From assembly GCA_930990965.1 (NCBI GenBank), contig CAKNRQ010000003.1, positions 52,268-116,267 of the forward strand: 64,000 nt of DNA, given 5' to 3'. Position numbers and translations under genes: made by a program. The notes beneath the pieces are model-generated. The model made no database searches. It saw only the letters and a program-made list of their open reading frames with translations, and was not told where the DNA came from. The stretch is from an uncultured Clostridia bacterium (GTDB lineage: Bacteria; Bacillota; Clostridia; Oscillospirales; Oscillospiraceae). Position 1 is the first letter of the stretch; each line of letters starts with the position of its first letter. This document shows positions 1 to 11,116 of the stretch, one piece after another.

Positions 1-26
1 GCGGGGATTTTTTATAGCTAACCGTT

Positions 27-1007
27 TCAGGCGTCGAACTTGCTGAGGGTGGCTACGCACTCGGCCATCATATCGTCAATGATCTGCTTGACGGGCAACA
101 CGTCGTGGATTACACCGGCGCTCTCGCCGACGCAGATGAGGCCCTCGTTCTCCACGTCTCCGGTCACGAAGAACATGTGGCTGGCGGTCTTACCGGCGAC
201 ATCGTCTTTGATATCGTCAAATGTGCAGTGCTCCTGCTCCATGGCGTAGACCTTCTTGGCCACGTTGTTCTTGTACACACGGGTGGAGTTGGTGAAGGAA
301 CGCATGAGTATCATGGTATCCATCTCAGTGGCGTTCTCGGCCAGATACTTCTTGATTTCAGGAAGGACCGGGCTCTCTTCGCTGAGAAGGAAACGGGTGC
401 CTACATAAACAGCCTCGCCGCCGAGCATCAGCGCCGCGGCCATCTGACGGCCCGTCGCCACGCCGCCGGCGGTGATGACGGGGATATCCAGCGCCTCAAC
501 GCAGGCCGGGGTCAAAGCCATCGTGGTGATGTCGTTCTCGCCCGGGTGCCCGGCGCACTCGCAGCCGTCGGCGACGACCATGTCGGCGCCTATCTTCTGG
601 GCCTTCAGAGCGTGCTTGACAGTCGTGCACTTGTGTATCAGGGTCATACCGGCGCTCTTTATGGCGTCAACCATATCGTCCTTAGGCGGGCGGCCTGCGG
701 TCTCCATGACCTTGACGCCTTCCTCTTTGCAGACTCGTATATATCCCTCGTAGTCGGGCACCACCAGAGCCGGCATGAGCGTAAGGTTTACGCCAAAAGG
801 CTTGCTGGTTTTTTCCTTGACCAACTGAATCTCATGCCTCAGATCATCGGCGTTTGAAAAGGTCGAAGAAGAAATAATGCCCAGGCCGCCTGCTTCCGAC
901 ACAGCCGCAACCAGCGGAGCGCGGGAAATTGACTGCATGCAGCCCTGGATTATCGGGTACTCAATACCCAGTTTTTCGGTGACCTTTGTCTTTATTACCT
1001 TTGCCAT
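27..1007 (-). CDS. Nitronate monooxygenase / FabK-like FMN oxidoreductase
   Basis: A 326-residue TIM-barrel flavoprotein of the NMO/FabK family, which oxidises alkyl nitronates or reduces enoyl-ACP with FMN. Visible family marks are the N-terminal PIIQGCMQ segment, the loop GCECAGHPG (about residues 148-156) carrying the conserved His near the flavin, and the phosphate-binding stretch ITAGGVATG followed by GTRFLLSEES. The length is normal. The ATG is preceded by AGGAGGG, and a well-spaced promoter lies upstream, so it appears to be a monocistronic gene. NMO and FabK cannot be separated from sequence alone; without fatty-acid genes beside it I favour the generic NMO name. Confidence 0.85.
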   Translation of the reverse strand: MAKVIKTKVTEKLGIEYPIIQGCMQSISRAPLVAAVSEAGGLGIISSSTFSNADDLRHEIQLVKEKTSKPFGVNLTLMPALVVPDYEGYIRVCKEEGVKVMETAGRPPKDDMVDAIKSAGMTLIHKCTTVKHALKAQKIGADMVVADGCECAGHPGENDITTMALTPACVEALDIPVITAGGVATGRQMAAALMLGGEAVYVGTRFLLSEESPVLPEIKKYLAENATEMDTMILMRSFTNSTRVYKNNVAKKVYAMEQEHCTFDDIKDDVAGKTASHMFFVTGDVENEGLICVGESAGVIHDVLPVKQIIDDMMAECVATLSKFDA

Positions 1008-1050
1008 TATAAATCCCTCCTAAATTTCAAGTGTAACGGATTGTGTCTTT

Positions 1051-1079
1051 ATAATATCTTGACAAGGTGCGTTTGTCAA
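1051..1079 (-). promoter_or_regulatory. Sigma-A type promoter of the nitronate monooxygenase gene
   Basis: On the minus strand TTGACA (1079-1074) and TATTAT (1056-1051) are separated by exactly 17 bases, about 45 bases upstream of the ATG at 1007. Both boxes are near consensus. Confidence 0.75.
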
Positions 1080-1132
1080 CCGATTAACACTGGGTGTGCA
1101 AAAAATTTTCAATCGCTAAATCCACTCGGCAG

Positions 1133-1172
1133 ATGCATAGAGGCGCCCGCCGAAGCGGACGCCTCTATGCAT
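1133..1172. terminator. Hairpin between the GNAT gene and the nitronate monooxygenase promoter
   Basis: Perfect 13-bp stem (1133-1145 with 1160-1172) and a 14-base loop, 10 bases after the acetyltransferase stop codon. There is no strong T-run, so efficiency is uncertain. Confidence 0.6.
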
Positions 1173-1182
1173 TATACAGCGT

Positions 1183-1694
1183 TCATCGCCATCTTGGAGC
1201 TTCCGTCCAAATCAGCTTCTCTGATTGGCATTGCACCCCGTCCGAACTGTCAGCAAAATACTTGTAGTGTTCCGCGCCAAGGCAGACATACAGACGTCGG
1301 GCCTTTTCATTCCCGCGCACCACGCAGATACTGAGCCCGGAACACCCCAATTCCACAGCACGCTGCCAGACCCGGGAAATAAGCTGCGTGCCCACCCCCC
1401 TGCCGCGTGCCTGCTCTGCCACATGCAGCGAGTGCAAGTACAGGCAGTCACGCAACTCACAGTCCGGCTCACAGGCGGCAAAGCCGAGAAAGCCGTCACC
1501 ATCAAAGGCGGCATAGATGCGGTTCTCTGGCACTGAGATGTACTTTGTCCAATTCGCGCACCCATCTTCAAACTGCAGGGAATTCAAAAAGTCATCGGGC
1601 AGCAGCCCCCGATAAGTGCTCTGCCAGTTGGACAGCCAAAGTGCCGCTACGTTGTCAATGTCCAACGCGCAAACCTCGCGCAGCGTTACGGCGC

Positions 1695-1698
<4 letters not shown>
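1183..1698 (-). CDS. GNAT family N-acetyltransferase
   Basis: A 171-residue single-domain GNAT acetyltransferase. The acetyl-CoA pyrophosphate loop is seen as EQARGRGVGTQL (R/QxxGxG/A motif A, about residues 94-105), followed by the motif-B region GNEKARRLYVCLGAEH. The N-terminus (WLSNWQSTYRGLLPDDF) resembles small-molecule N-acetyltransferases of the RimI-like group. The ATG overlaps the stop of the upstream DUF2229-type gene (ATGA), so it is the last gene of that operon. The substrate cannot be told from the sequence; it might modify an amine or a protein linked to the neighbouring dehydratase-type system, but that is only inference from coupling. Confidence 0.8.
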
Positions 1699-3013
<1,315 letters not shown>

Positions 3014-3017
<4 letters not shown>

Positions 3018-5932
3018 TTTGCTTCCTCCTGCCTCTCGTCTAGAGCCGCAAACAGGCTGCGCAGCCTTATCCGGACTGCGCCCAGATTGGTTATCTCATC
3101 TATCTTGAGCTGAGTATAGAGCTTGCCGCCGGCGCGCAGTATGTCGCGCGTCTCGTCAGTAGTGATGGCGTCCACGCCGCAGCCGAAACTCACCAGTTGC
3201 ACAAGGTCCATGTCGGGCTGCGAACAGCAGTATTTTGCCGCGGCGTAGAGTCTCGAGTGATAGGTCCACTGGTTGAGTACTCCCGTCGGGAATTTCTCCA
3301 CGTACTGGCTCACGCTGTCCTCGGTCACAACCGCAGCGCCGGAGCGCGTGATGAGCGTGTCTATGCCATGGTTCACCTCGGGGTCAACGTGGTAGGGCCT
3401 GCCGGCCAGGACGATTATGCGCTTGCCCTGCCGCCGGGCATCATCTATGATTTCGCGGCCCTTTGCGCGTATCTGCTCCATGTGCTGGGCGTATTCGGCC
3501 CAGGCTGCGTCTGCCGCCCGCTTTACCTCGCTCTTTGATATGTCGCCAAACTGCTCGTGCAGCACCTTGTACGCCTTGTTTACGAAGTCATGCGGGCGGT
3601 GCAGGCCGATGTAGTCGTAGACGAACTTCACGTCTGCAAGCTCCTGGCAGTTGCCGGCGAGCACTTCTGGGTAATAGGCGACAACGGGGCAATTGTAATG
3701 GTTGTCGCCCAGGTGCTCATCCAGGTTATACGTCATGCACGGGTAGAATATGACGTCCACGCCCATGTTCACAAGCGCCCTTATGTGGCCGTGGGCCAGC
3801 TTTGCCGGGAAGCATACCGTGTCGCTCGGTATGGTCGCCTGGCCCGACAGGTATAGCGCGCGGGACGAAAACGGGCTGTGGTACACGGTGAACCCCAGTC
3901 TGGTGAAGAATGTGTACCAGAATGGGAAGAGCTCCCACATATTCAGTGTCAGTGGTATACCCAGCTTGCCGCGCTCGCCCTTTACGGGCTTATAGGAGCG
4001 GATCAGCTGCCGCTTATACTCGTATAGGTTCAGCTCCCCGCTGTCTGCCTTGCCGGTTATGGGCCGGTCGCAGCGGTTACCGCTTATATAGGTCTCGCCG
4101 TCCGAGAAGGTGTTGATAGTTAGCTGGCAGTTGTTGCCGCATTTACCGCAGAGCTCGCTCTTGGTCTGCTGCGTGAAGCGCTCAAGTTCAGCAGCCGTCA
4201 GAAGCGTGCTGACGCGCCCTGCGCTGTGCCGCATACCGTAGAGGGCCGCTCCGAACGCGCCCATTATACCGGCTATATCCGGGCGTATGACCTCGACGCC
4301 CATCTCGTTTTCAAAGGCGCGCAGCACGGCCTCGTTGTAGAAGGTGCCGCCCTGCACTACTATCTTGCGTCCCAGTTCCTCGGGGGACGAGGCACGGATG
4401 ACCTTGTAGAGCGCATTGCGCACGACGGATATGGAGAGACCCGCCGATATATTCTCCAACGTCGCGCCGTCCTTCTGCGCCTGCTTAACGCTCGAGTTCA
4501 TAAACACGGTGCAGCGGCTGCCCAAATCCACGGGCCGCTCCGCGAAGAGGCCGAGCTTTGCAAACTCCTCCACCCCATAGCCGAGCGCCTGTGCAAAGGT
4601 CTGCAGGAAGCTGCCGCAGCCTGACGAGCAGGCCTCGTTGAGAAAGATATCCCCGATGGCCCCGTCGGCTATCTTGAAGCATTTCATGTCCTGGCCGCCG
4701 ATGTCTATTATGAAATCCACGTCCGGCAGGAAGTGTTTCGCCGCGGTGAAGTGCGCCACTGTCTCCACCAGGCCGAAGTCGCAGTGGAAGGCGTGCTTTG
4801 CAAGCTCCTCGCCATAGCCGGTGGTCGTCACTGAACCAACTTCCACGTTCGGATGCCCCGTCAGTATCTTCAAGAGCGCGTCGCGTATAAGCGGCACGGG
4901 ATTGCCGAGGTTCGGGCGGTAGTCGGTGAAGAGTATGCGCGCCTCTTCGTCTATGACCGCCAGCTTCACCGTTGTGGAACCTGAATCTATGCCTATATGT
5001 ACACGCCCGGAGTAGTCCTCCGGGAAGTCCGCGCGAGGCACTTTTGCGCGCGCGTGCCGCTCCTTGAAGGCCTCGTATTCCTCTTTGGACTTGAAGAGTG
5101 GCGGCATGGAGCGGTAATTGGCCGTCTGTGCGCGGTGACGCATGCGCTCCGCGACTTCGTTCAAGCTGAACTCCTCGTCCGAGTACAGCGCCGCGCCCAT
5201 GGCAACGTAGTATAGGCTGTTCCTGGGACATGTGCCGTGGACGCCCAGGGTCTTGTCAAAGCTCTCGCGCAGAACGCTTGAAAATGTCAGCGGCCCGCCC
5301 AGATACAGTATGCTGCCCTTTATGGGACGGCCCTTGGCAAGACCGGCTATGGTCTGGTTGACCACCGCCTGATATATGCTGGCCGCAATGTCCTCGGTGC
5401 GCGCGCCCTGGTTAATGAGCGGCTGAATGTCGCTCTTGGCAAACACGCCGCAGCGGGAGGCTATGGTGTAGGTCTTCTGTGCGTGCTCGGCGGCGGTGTT
5501 CATCTCATCTGCCGTGAGCTTCAGAAGAGTGGCCATCTGGTCAATAAAGGCGCCCGTGCCTCCGGCGCAGGAGCCGTTCATACGCACTTCCATCGCCCCA
5601 CTGAGGAACAGTATCTTGGCGTCCTCGCCGCCCAACTCTATGATGCAGTCAGTGCCGGGAGATAGCTTATTGGCCGCCACGCGCGTTGCAAAAACCTCCT
5701 GCACGAAAGGCACGCCCACACTGTCGGCCATGCCCATACCTGCACTGCCGGAAATGGCGAGTTTAGCCACCCCACCCGGCACATATGCCGCGCAAACTTT
5801 TTGCAGCAGCTCTTCGCTCTTTTCCAAGATGTGACTATAATGTCTCTGATAATCTGCGAAGATAAGTTTGCCGTCTTCATCGAGCACCACGCACTTGATT
5901 GTCGTTGAGCCAATATCCAGCCCGACACGCAC
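3014..5932 (-). CDS. Tandem BadF/BcrAD-type ATPase with DUF2229 domain (dehydratase activase-like)
   Basis: About 972 residues. Two ASKHA ATPase modules lie in tandem: the first begins GLDIGSTTIK and carries CAGGTGAF and SRCGVFAKSD; the second begins GIDSGSTTVK and carries CSSGCGSF and SRCTVFMNSS. Each module therefore keeps the two cysteines that in HgdC-type activases bridge a [4Fe-4S] cluster between subunits. A linker with KCGNNC leads into a C-terminal DUF2229 domain with more cysteines (DTVCFPAK, FYPCMTYN). I chose the GTG at 5932 because GGAGG lies eight bases before it and the first ATPase strand starts directly after; in-frame codons extend to 6040. Known relatives use ATP hydrolysis to inject low-potential electrons into a partner iron-sulfur protein, probably the next gene. 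Confidence 0.8.
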
Positions 5933-6088
5933 GCCAAGCACCTCCTCAATACCGGGTAGACTCCCCCAGCAAAAGCACATTATATAGCCGTCTCTAACTG
6001 AGTTTGTGAACTTTTTATGAAGTTTGTCGTAAGTTTTCAAGTTTTGACCGGCCTTGAAAATTATGTAAGTGGAATGTTCCTCAATAAA

Positions 6089-6120
6089 AGGGCTCTGGGA
6101 GAATTTCTGCCCCGAGCCCT
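6089..6120 (-). terminator. Rho-independent terminator of the larEBC operon
   Basis: 7-bp GC-rich stem (AGGGCTC with GAGCCCT) followed on the minus strand by TTTTATT, 13 bases after the larC stop codon. Confidence 0.8.
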
Positions 6121-6132
6121 GTAGACTATACG

Positions 6133-7446
6133 TTATTTGTTTTCTCCTGCGAGCTTGGAGCGTACTTCTGCAACCGTCATACCCCGCTCAGACGCTATAC
6201 GCGCCACGTCGTCATATTCGGGTTTGCACTTCTCTATGCCGAAACCCGAGGCGTGCTTCATGCGCACTGGACCGAACTGGGTTTCCACAGTCTCAACACG
6301 GCGCGAGAGCTTGATGCGCTCCGGAGCGTAGATACGCACTCCGAGCGTCGGCGTGTGGCGCAGCATGAGTTCGGCGAACTCCTCGCGGCGCGTATAATCG
6401 CACAGGCAGCAGAGAAGTGTGCCTGGGCGGCCCTTCTTCATACCCACGCTGGCCGTGAACACGTCGAGTGCTCCGGCCTCCAGCAGCTTCTCCTGTGCAT
6501 AGCCCAGGTCCTCTGCGGTGACGTCGTCGAGCGTGCAGAAGATCTCGGCCACCGCAGAGCTCTCACTCTCCATCTCGCCGAGTATGGCGCGCACGCAGTT
6601 GGCCGCCGGGAAGTCGCGCGTACCCATGCCATAGCCTATCGCGCTCATGCGCATGGCCGGCATCTCGCCGTAACTGTCGGCAATCGAGCGCAGCAGCGCC
6701 GCTCCCGTGGGCGTGGTCATCTCGCCGGAGATATCGCCGGCAAAGACCGGCATGCCTTCGAGCAGCAGAGCCGTCGCCGGGGCCGGTACCGGCAATATTC
6801 CGTGGGCGCAGCGCACCTGGCCATAGCCCGTGCGCAGGGGCGAAACTATGACCCGCTCTGGCGCAAGCATGTCCAGCAGCAGGCTCACGCCCACCACGTC
6901 GGCCACGGCGTCCATGGCTCCCACCTCGTGGAAGTGCACCTCGCCTACCTCGCGGCCGTGTACACGGCTCTCAGCTTGTGCTATCTCAGCATAGACATGG
7001 GCGGCCCGGCCCTTAACGCTCTCCGGCACATCCAGACCGTTTATAATAGACGTGATATCCCCCAGCGAGGCGTGATGGTGCCAGCCGTGGTCATGGCTGT
7101 AGTCGTGCTCGTGGCTCTCACCGTGGTGATGGTGGCCGTGCATGTCGTGGCCTTCGTTGTAGTGGTCATGCTCGTGGCCGTGATCGTGATGATGTTCGTG
7201 TTCGTGATCTTCGCCGTGGTGGTGGAAGTCTTCCTCATCCTCACCGTTGACGGTCACGCTAACATGAGTGCCCATGATACCGCACTTGGCGCTGCGTGTC
7301 ATTTCGGCGTGCACGCCGGGTATACCCAGTGCGTTGAGCTTCTCTATAAAGCCCTCGCGCTGTTCCTCGGGCAGCAGCTCTAACAGCGCGGCCATGAGCA
7401 TATCCCCGGCCGCGCCCATATGGCAATCCAGATAAAGTACCCTCAT
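6133..7446 (-). CDS. larC: Nickel-pincer cofactor biosynthesis protein LarC
   Basis: 437 residues matching LarC, the CTP-dependent cyclometallase that inserts nickel into the pincer nucleotide made by LarB and LarE. The N-terminus YLDCHMGAAGDMLMAALL and the region GATNxTGAAL-like TTPTGAALLRS are family hallmarks. Residues about 75-125 form a very His/Asp/Glu-rich segment (runs such as HHHH and repeated HxHxH) that could bind or store nickel. In Lactiplantibacillus plantarum full-length LarC needs a programmed frameshift; here the frame is continuous. It is the last gene of larE-larB-larC, eight bases after larB. Confidence 0.93.
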   Translation of the reverse strand: MRVLYLDCHMGAAGDMLMAALLELLPEEQREGFIEKLNALGIPGVHAEMTRSAKCGIMGTHVSVTVNGEDEEDFHHHGEDHEHEHHHDHGHEHDHYNEGHDMHGHHHHGESHEHDYSHDHGWHHHASLGDITSIINGLDVPESVKGRAAHVYAEIAQAESRVHGREVGEVHFHEVGAMDAVADVVGVSLLLDMLAPERVIVSPLRTGYGQVRCAHGILPVPAPATALLLEGMPVFAGDISGEMTTPTGAALLRSIADSYGEMPAMRMSAIGYGMGTRDFPAANCVRAILGEMESESSAVAEIFCTLDDVTAEDLGYAQEKLLEAGALDVFTASVGMKKGRPGTLLCCLCDYTRREEFAELMLRHTPTLGVRIYAPERIKLSRRVETVETQFGPVRMKHASGFGIEKCKPEYDDVARIASERGMTVAEVRSKLAGENK

Positions 7447-7454
7447 ATCCTACC

Positions 7455-8201
7455 TCACAGATGGTTTATCATACTGGCCAGATACCCGGCTCCGAAACCG
7501 TTGTCTATGTTGACCACGGAGAGCCCGCTGGCGCAGGAGTTCAGCATACTCAACAGCGCCGCGACGCCGCCAAATGCAGCGCCATATCCCACGCTTGTGG
7601 GCACGGCGATTACCGGGCAATCAGCAAGCCCGCCGATGACGCTCGGCAGGGCTCCCTCCATGCCCGCAACGGCCACGATGCACCTTGCGCGCATTATGTC
7701 CTCAGCGTGGTCCAGCAGGCGGTGAATGCCGGAAACGCCTACGTCGTAAAGGCGCTTTACCTCATTGCCCAGGGCCTGGGCCGTCAGCGCAGCCTCCTCT
7801 GCGACAGGTATGTCTGTCGTACCGCCGGTGGCCACGACTATCACGCCCTTGCCGTCCGGCTCAGGCAGTTGGCCCACAATCCCCACTTTAGAGCGTGGAT
7901 CGTAGTTCAAATCATATTGTTTCCCCACATATTCGGCCGCTTCCGGCGCCATGCGGGTTATAAGCACCACATTCTCGTCGCCACGCAACAGTGAGCCCGT
8001 GATGGCCGCTATCTGCTCCGGGGTTTTGCCCTGGCCGTATATGACCTCGGCTATGCCCTGCCTGAGCTCGCGGTGCAAGTCCACTTTGGCGAAACCCATA
8101 TCCTCGAAGGGCTCGAGCTTGAGCTTTATGAGCGCGTCGTCTGCGCTCAGTTCACCGGCCTCCACGGCGCGGAGGATATCCAACACTGCCTGCTTTTTCA
8201 T
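7455..8201 (-). CDS. larB: Nickel-pincer cofactor biosynthesis protein LarB
   Basis: 248 residues, the normal size for LarB, which carboxylates nicotinic acid adenine dinucleotide at C5 and hydrolyses its pyrophosphate to give pyridinium-3,5-biscarboxylate mononucleotide. The C-terminal half is PurE-like: VVATGGTTDIPVAEEAALTA, VAVAGMEGALPSVIGGL and PTSVGYGAAFGGVAALLSML follow the family pattern. The ATG is four bases after the larE stop, indicating translational coupling. It acts in the cytosol between NaAD and LarE. Confidence 0.95.
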   Translation of the reverse strand: MKKQAVLDILRAVEAGELSADDALIKLKLEPFEDMGFAKVDLHRELRQGIAEVIYGQGKTPEQIAAITGSLLRGDENVVLITRMAPEAAEYVGKQYDLNYDPRSKVGIVGQLPEPDGKGVIVVATGGTTDIPVAEEAALTAQALGNEVKRLYDVGVSGIHRLLDHAEDIMRARCIVAVAGMEGALPSVIGGLADCPVIAVPTSVGYGAAFGGVAALLSMLNSCASGLSVVNIDNGFGAGYLASMINHL

Positions 8202-8205
8202 ACCT

Positions 8206-8949
8206 TTACCTCCCTCTCAAATCCAATGCCACGTGCTCGAAGTCCCCTCCGAGCGCGGCGAGTATTTCTCTTCTCATTTCAACGGCCCTTGTGAGCTGCG
8301 CTTCAGGCAGCTCCAGCCTCGCGCTGGCTCCGTCGATGCGCACTCTCAAGTCGGAAAACCCCAACTGTTTGAGCCTGTCCTCGCAGCGCTCCACGCGCTC
8401 CAGCTCCGGCTTGGTTATCCGGCGGCCGGTCGGTATTCGCGTCGCCAGGCAGGCGTATGCGGGCTTTAAGGCCGTAAAGAGCCCGAGGCCCGTGGAGCGT
8501 GCGCGCACCTCGGCTTTGGTTATGCCGCACATGCGCAAAGGGCTCAGCACTCCGAGCTCGCTCACGGCACGCATACCCGGGCGGTCATCCGCGTCGTCTG
8601 AGGCGTTGTTGCCATCAATTAGCGTATCAAAGCCATCCGCGGCGGCTCTGTCGCGTATAAGCGTGAAAATTGCATGCTTGCAGAAATAACAGCGGTCCCG
8701 CGGGTTATCTGCAACCCCCGGCACCGCGAGTATGTCATAGTCGAGCACTGTGAGTTCTATATCAAGTTGCTCGCACATGCGCTCCGCGTCACGCAGCTCA
8801 AAAGCCGGCTGGAAAGCCGTGCGCACATAGTAAGGGCGCACCTCGGCGCCCAACTCGCGTCCGGCTGCAAGCAGATACGCGCTGTCCGTGCCGCCGGAAA
8901 AGCCCAGCGCGCAACGCGGGTGCGCCGCGAAAAAATCCTGCAGAGTCAA
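8206..8949 (-). CDS. larE: ATP-dependent sulfur transferase LarE
   Basis: 247 residues with an N-terminal PP-loop pyrophosphatase signature GFSGGTDS (about residues 16-23). LarE adenylates the biscarboxylate nucleotide and adds sulfur to make the dithiocarboxylate pincer ligand. Cys167 in ACLATRIP occupies the place of the sacrificial cysteine described for L. plantarum LarE; a further pair lies in RCYFCK (Cys87, Cys90). The reading frame opens with TTG at 8949, supported by GGGAGA eight bases upstream; the only closer ATG is out of frame. First gene of the lar operon. No larA (lactate racemase) or nickel permease gene is present in the window. Confidence 0.92.
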   Translation of the reverse strand: MTLQDFFAAHPRCALGFSGGTDSAYLLAAGRELGAEVRPYYVRTAFQPAFELRDAERMCEQLDIELTVLDYDILAVPGVADNPRDRCYFCKHAIFTLIRDRAAADGFDTLIDGNNASDDADDRPGMRAVSELGVLSPLRMCGITKAEVRARSTGLGLFTALKPAYACLATRIPTGRRITKPELERVERCEDRLKQLGFSDLRVRIDGASARLELPEAQLTRAVEMRREILAALGGDFEHVALDLRGR

Positions 8950-8975
8950 TGCATTTCTCCCATCTTAATACGTAT

Positions 8976-8997
8976 GGGGCGGGTGTGGACCCGCCCC
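8976..8997 (-). terminator. Hairpin after the J-domain gene
   Basis: Perfect 9-bp GC stem (GGGGCGGGT/ACCCGCCCC) with a 4-base loop, 10 bases beyond the stop of the J-domain protein; T-rich tail is weak (ATACGTATT). Confidence 0.65.
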
Positions 8998-9007
8998 GAT
9001 ATGTTCA

Positions 9008-9679
9008 TCAAATCCAGCAGAATCTGAAGCCGCCATAGCCCAGGCACATTTCAAGCACGCAGAGGCCAAGGCACAATTTGTTGATGCCTCCACTCTGCGG
9101 GAAGCCGCTCGTCCTGTTAGTGTAAACGTTGCCGCCGTACTGCAGCTCATCCAGAAACTCGCGGTATTCCGGGTTGTTAGGCTCCATCTGCACGGCGCGC
9201 TGGGCGTACTCCATGGCCGTTATCCTGTTGCCCTGAGCCGAATTTGCTATGCCGCCGAGGTAATACCAGCGTGCGGTACGCTCGCCCTGCGGCACCTGTG
9301 ACAGCGCGGTGAGCGCCTCCTGGAAGTGTCCGGCCCGGATGTAGTTTTCAGCCGCACGTATCTCGGTTGCCTCATTGCTGCCGGAGTAGCCGCCCGAATA
9401 GCCGCCGCCCTGCCATGCGCCGCCCCACGCGCCCCAGGGGTCGTACTGCTGCTGGGAACCGTAACCGCCGTAAGCGCCGCCGTAGTTCGTGCGGTTGGCT
9501 TCGCCGGATTTTATGGCGTCATATGCGGCGTTTATCTCGTTCATCTTCTCGGCCGCGGCCGGGTTGTTGGGATTTCGGTCGGGGTGGTATTTTTTAGCCA
9601 GTTTTCTATAGGCTGATTTTATCTCTTCGTCGGTGGCGTCTCTCGAAACGCCCAGCACCTCATAGGGGTCACGCTTCAC
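9008..9679 (-). CDS. J-domain (DnaJ-like) protein with TPR-like region
   Basis: About 223 residues. An N-terminal J domain (residues about 4-60) with the HPD motif in KKYHPDRNP should stimulate a DnaK-type Hsp70. Then follows a Gly/Tyr-rich linker and a helical segment with TPR-like spacing ([20 protein letters not shown], then [20 protein letters not shown]). It lacks the zinc fingers and C-terminal substrate domains of DnaJ, so it is a specialised co-chaperone. I prefer the GTG at 9679, preceded by GGGAG, over the ATG at 9703, because the protein then starts directly at the J domain. It overlaps the end of the DUF5685 gene and is the last gene of a three-gene operon. Confidence 0.85.
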   Translation of the reverse strand: MKRDPYEVLGVSRDATDEEIKSAYRKLAKKYHPDRNPNNPAAAEKMNEINAAYDAIKSGEANRTNYGGAYGGYGSQQQYDPWGAWGGAWQGGGYSGGYSGSNEATEIRAAENYIRAGHFQEALTALSQVPQGERTARWYYLGGIANSAQGNRITAMEYAQRAVQMEPNNPEYREFLDELQYGGNVYTNRTSGFPQSGGINKLCLGLCVLEMCLGYGGFRFCWI

Positions 9680-10523
9680 CGGCTCTTTCTCCCTTCTTCG
9701 CATGCCTGCGGGCCATCTCGGCGTTGTAGCGCGTCCAAACGCCGGAATAGAGTATGTTCCTCATAATGTCCGCATCCCGCACAATGGGCAGCAGCTCGAA
9801 CACTGCCGCGCATTCTCCGATCAGCATGGTGAGCGTGTTGTGCAGCTCCTCTTCAGTCTTGCCCTCGGCGTACACAGCCAGAGGATTGTACCTACCATGC
9901 GCCCTGTCCCCCTCGAGGTCCAGTACCGCGTCCATTATATAGATAAATTCGCCCAGCTCCTCGCCGAATCGGCGCAGACGCGGACTCCAGATTTCGTCCT
10001 GCGGATAGTACACAAAAAGCTCGCCCATCAGCTTGCCGAAACACCTCGCGCCGGCGTCCGGGTCGCTCTCACCCCGCCTCTCAAGCTCCGAGAGCTCGGT
10101 CAGGCAACGCTCTATATGTGCGCTCTTCTCCGGATACCTCTCCGCGGCCCTCCTATAGCTGCCGGATATCAGAGCCGCTTCTGAGCGTGAAATTATGCTC
10201 CGCTCATCGTTCCAGTCGTCGATAAGGTTGTGGTATGCCAGCAGTACGTTCATATCGGCCGCGTACTCTGTGACAGGGCTCGCGCTCCATGTATGCGTGT
10301 GTATGGGGTGTGCCGCACAGCGCTCTTCGCCGCTCTCACTCTCCGGCTCGTACATGCTTTCAAGCAGCAGCACGAGGAAGGTCATGTCATAGGTGAGCGT
10401 CAGCCTTGCCATCTGGCCGTATTTCTTTTTAAGCGTCCGGCACAGACCGCAGTAGCAGCTCTTGTAGCGCGCGAGCTCCTCTGGCGTCAGCGAGTCCGGA
10501 TTCGCGATAACATAGCCAAACAT
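9669..10523 (-). CDS. DUF5685 family protein
   Basis: 284 residues beginning [16 protein letters not shown], with a cysteine pair in [12 protein letters not shown] (about residues 22-28) and a helical body. I recognise this as the DUF5685 family, common in Clostridia and often found beside a J-domain protein, as here. No enzymatic motif is evident. The ATG overlaps the stop of the upstream zinc-ribbon protein (TGATG) and its end overlaps the J-domain gene, so the three products are likely made together, possibly in a membrane-associated protein-quality task; that role is inference from linkage only. Confidence 0.7.
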   Translation of the reverse strand: MFGYVIANPDSLTPEELARYKSCYCGLCRTLKKKYGQMARLTLTYDMTFLVLLLESMYEPESESGEERCAAHPIHTHTWSASPVTEYAADMNVLLAYHNLIDDWNDERSIISRSEAALISGSYRRAAERYPEKSAHIERCLTELSELERRGESDPDAGARCFGKLMGELFVYYPQDEIWSPRLRRFGEELGEFIYIMDAVLDLEGDRAHGRYNPLAVYAEGKTEEELHNTLTMLIGECAAVFELLPIVRDADIMRNILYSGVWTRYNAEMARRHAKKGERAGEA

Positions 10524-10927
10524 CAGGTGTTCTTAATAAACGAGTTGCCGCATTTACGGCAGACAATTTTTATTTTTCCCTTGCCCCTGGGCACGCGCAG
10601 CAGCGTGCCGCAGCTCGGGCAACGGAAAAACTTGTAGTCGCGTCTCTGTCTCCAGCGCTCGCCGAGGCTACGGAAATACATCCGTATTGAGTAAGTCTTG
10701 TTGAGATATTTTGCGTTTTCCGCACGGCGTTTCGTGACGTTGCGGGAAAACATGCGAAAATACATGTATATAATCCCGATCAACACCAACACAAAGAGAA
10801 GGTCAGACAAGCGGCCGCTTGTAAACATTGACACGACGAGCAGTATGACAGTTACAATCATAACCGCTCTTCCAAGCTGATCTACTCCATTGCGCCCGGC
10901 AAAGAATCTTGCTAGCTTCTCCCGCAT
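10523..10927 (-). CDS. Small membrane protein with C-terminal zinc ribbon
   Basis: About 134 residues. Two hydrophobic segments near residues 18-55 (LGRAVMIVTVILLVVSMF, LLFVLVLIGIIYMYFRMF) are followed by a basic stretch and a C-terminal zinc ribbon with CPSCG and CRKCG. The ATG at 10927 has GAAAGGTG upstream; the open frame continues to 11041 but that extension is arginine-rich and lacks a ribosome-binding site. It is the first gene of the operon with DUF5685 and the J-domain protein. Function unknown; the ribbon may bind nucleic acid or a partner protein. Confidence 0.75.
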   Translation of the reverse strand: MREKLARFFAGRNGVDQLGRAVMIVTVILLVVSMFTSGRLSDLLFVLVLIGIIYMYFRMFSRNVTKRRAENAKYLNKTYSIRMYFRSLGERWRQRRDYKFFRCPSCGTLLRVPRGKGKIKIVCRKCGNSFIKNT

Positions 10928-11116
10928 GATATCACCTTTCATCAATAAGAGGCACACACTCCAGCGTAGCGATGCGGCGCTCCGGCGTTTAAAGCGTGCA
11001 GTGCCCCGTGAACAGTTTTTTCTAATGATAAATGATAGCACCGGGAAAGGGTTTATTTATCAATAATCTGTTAATTTCAACGCCATGCAAACCCTGTTTT
11101 GCTCCCTAAAGGCGTA

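Noticed and set aside
105..857. Long open frame antisense to the nitronate monooxygenase gene
   Set aside because: GC-rich codon bias on the coding strand leaves antisense frames open; the translation is Val/His/Arg-rich with no motif, and the minus-strand gene is unmistakable. The same applies to other long antisense frames such as 6253-7383, 15380-16546, 18744-20114, 22299-23558 and 42261-43514.
7095..7225. Possible tandem DNA repeat in larC
   Set aside because: The apparent repetition comes from His/Asp/Glu codons; the units are irregular and do not form a true tandem repeat or CRISPR.
7041..7244. Thr/Met/Ile-rich frame opposite reading of the LarC His-rich segment
   Set aside because: It is the frame-shifted reading of CAC/CAT repeats within larC and has no ribosome-binding site.
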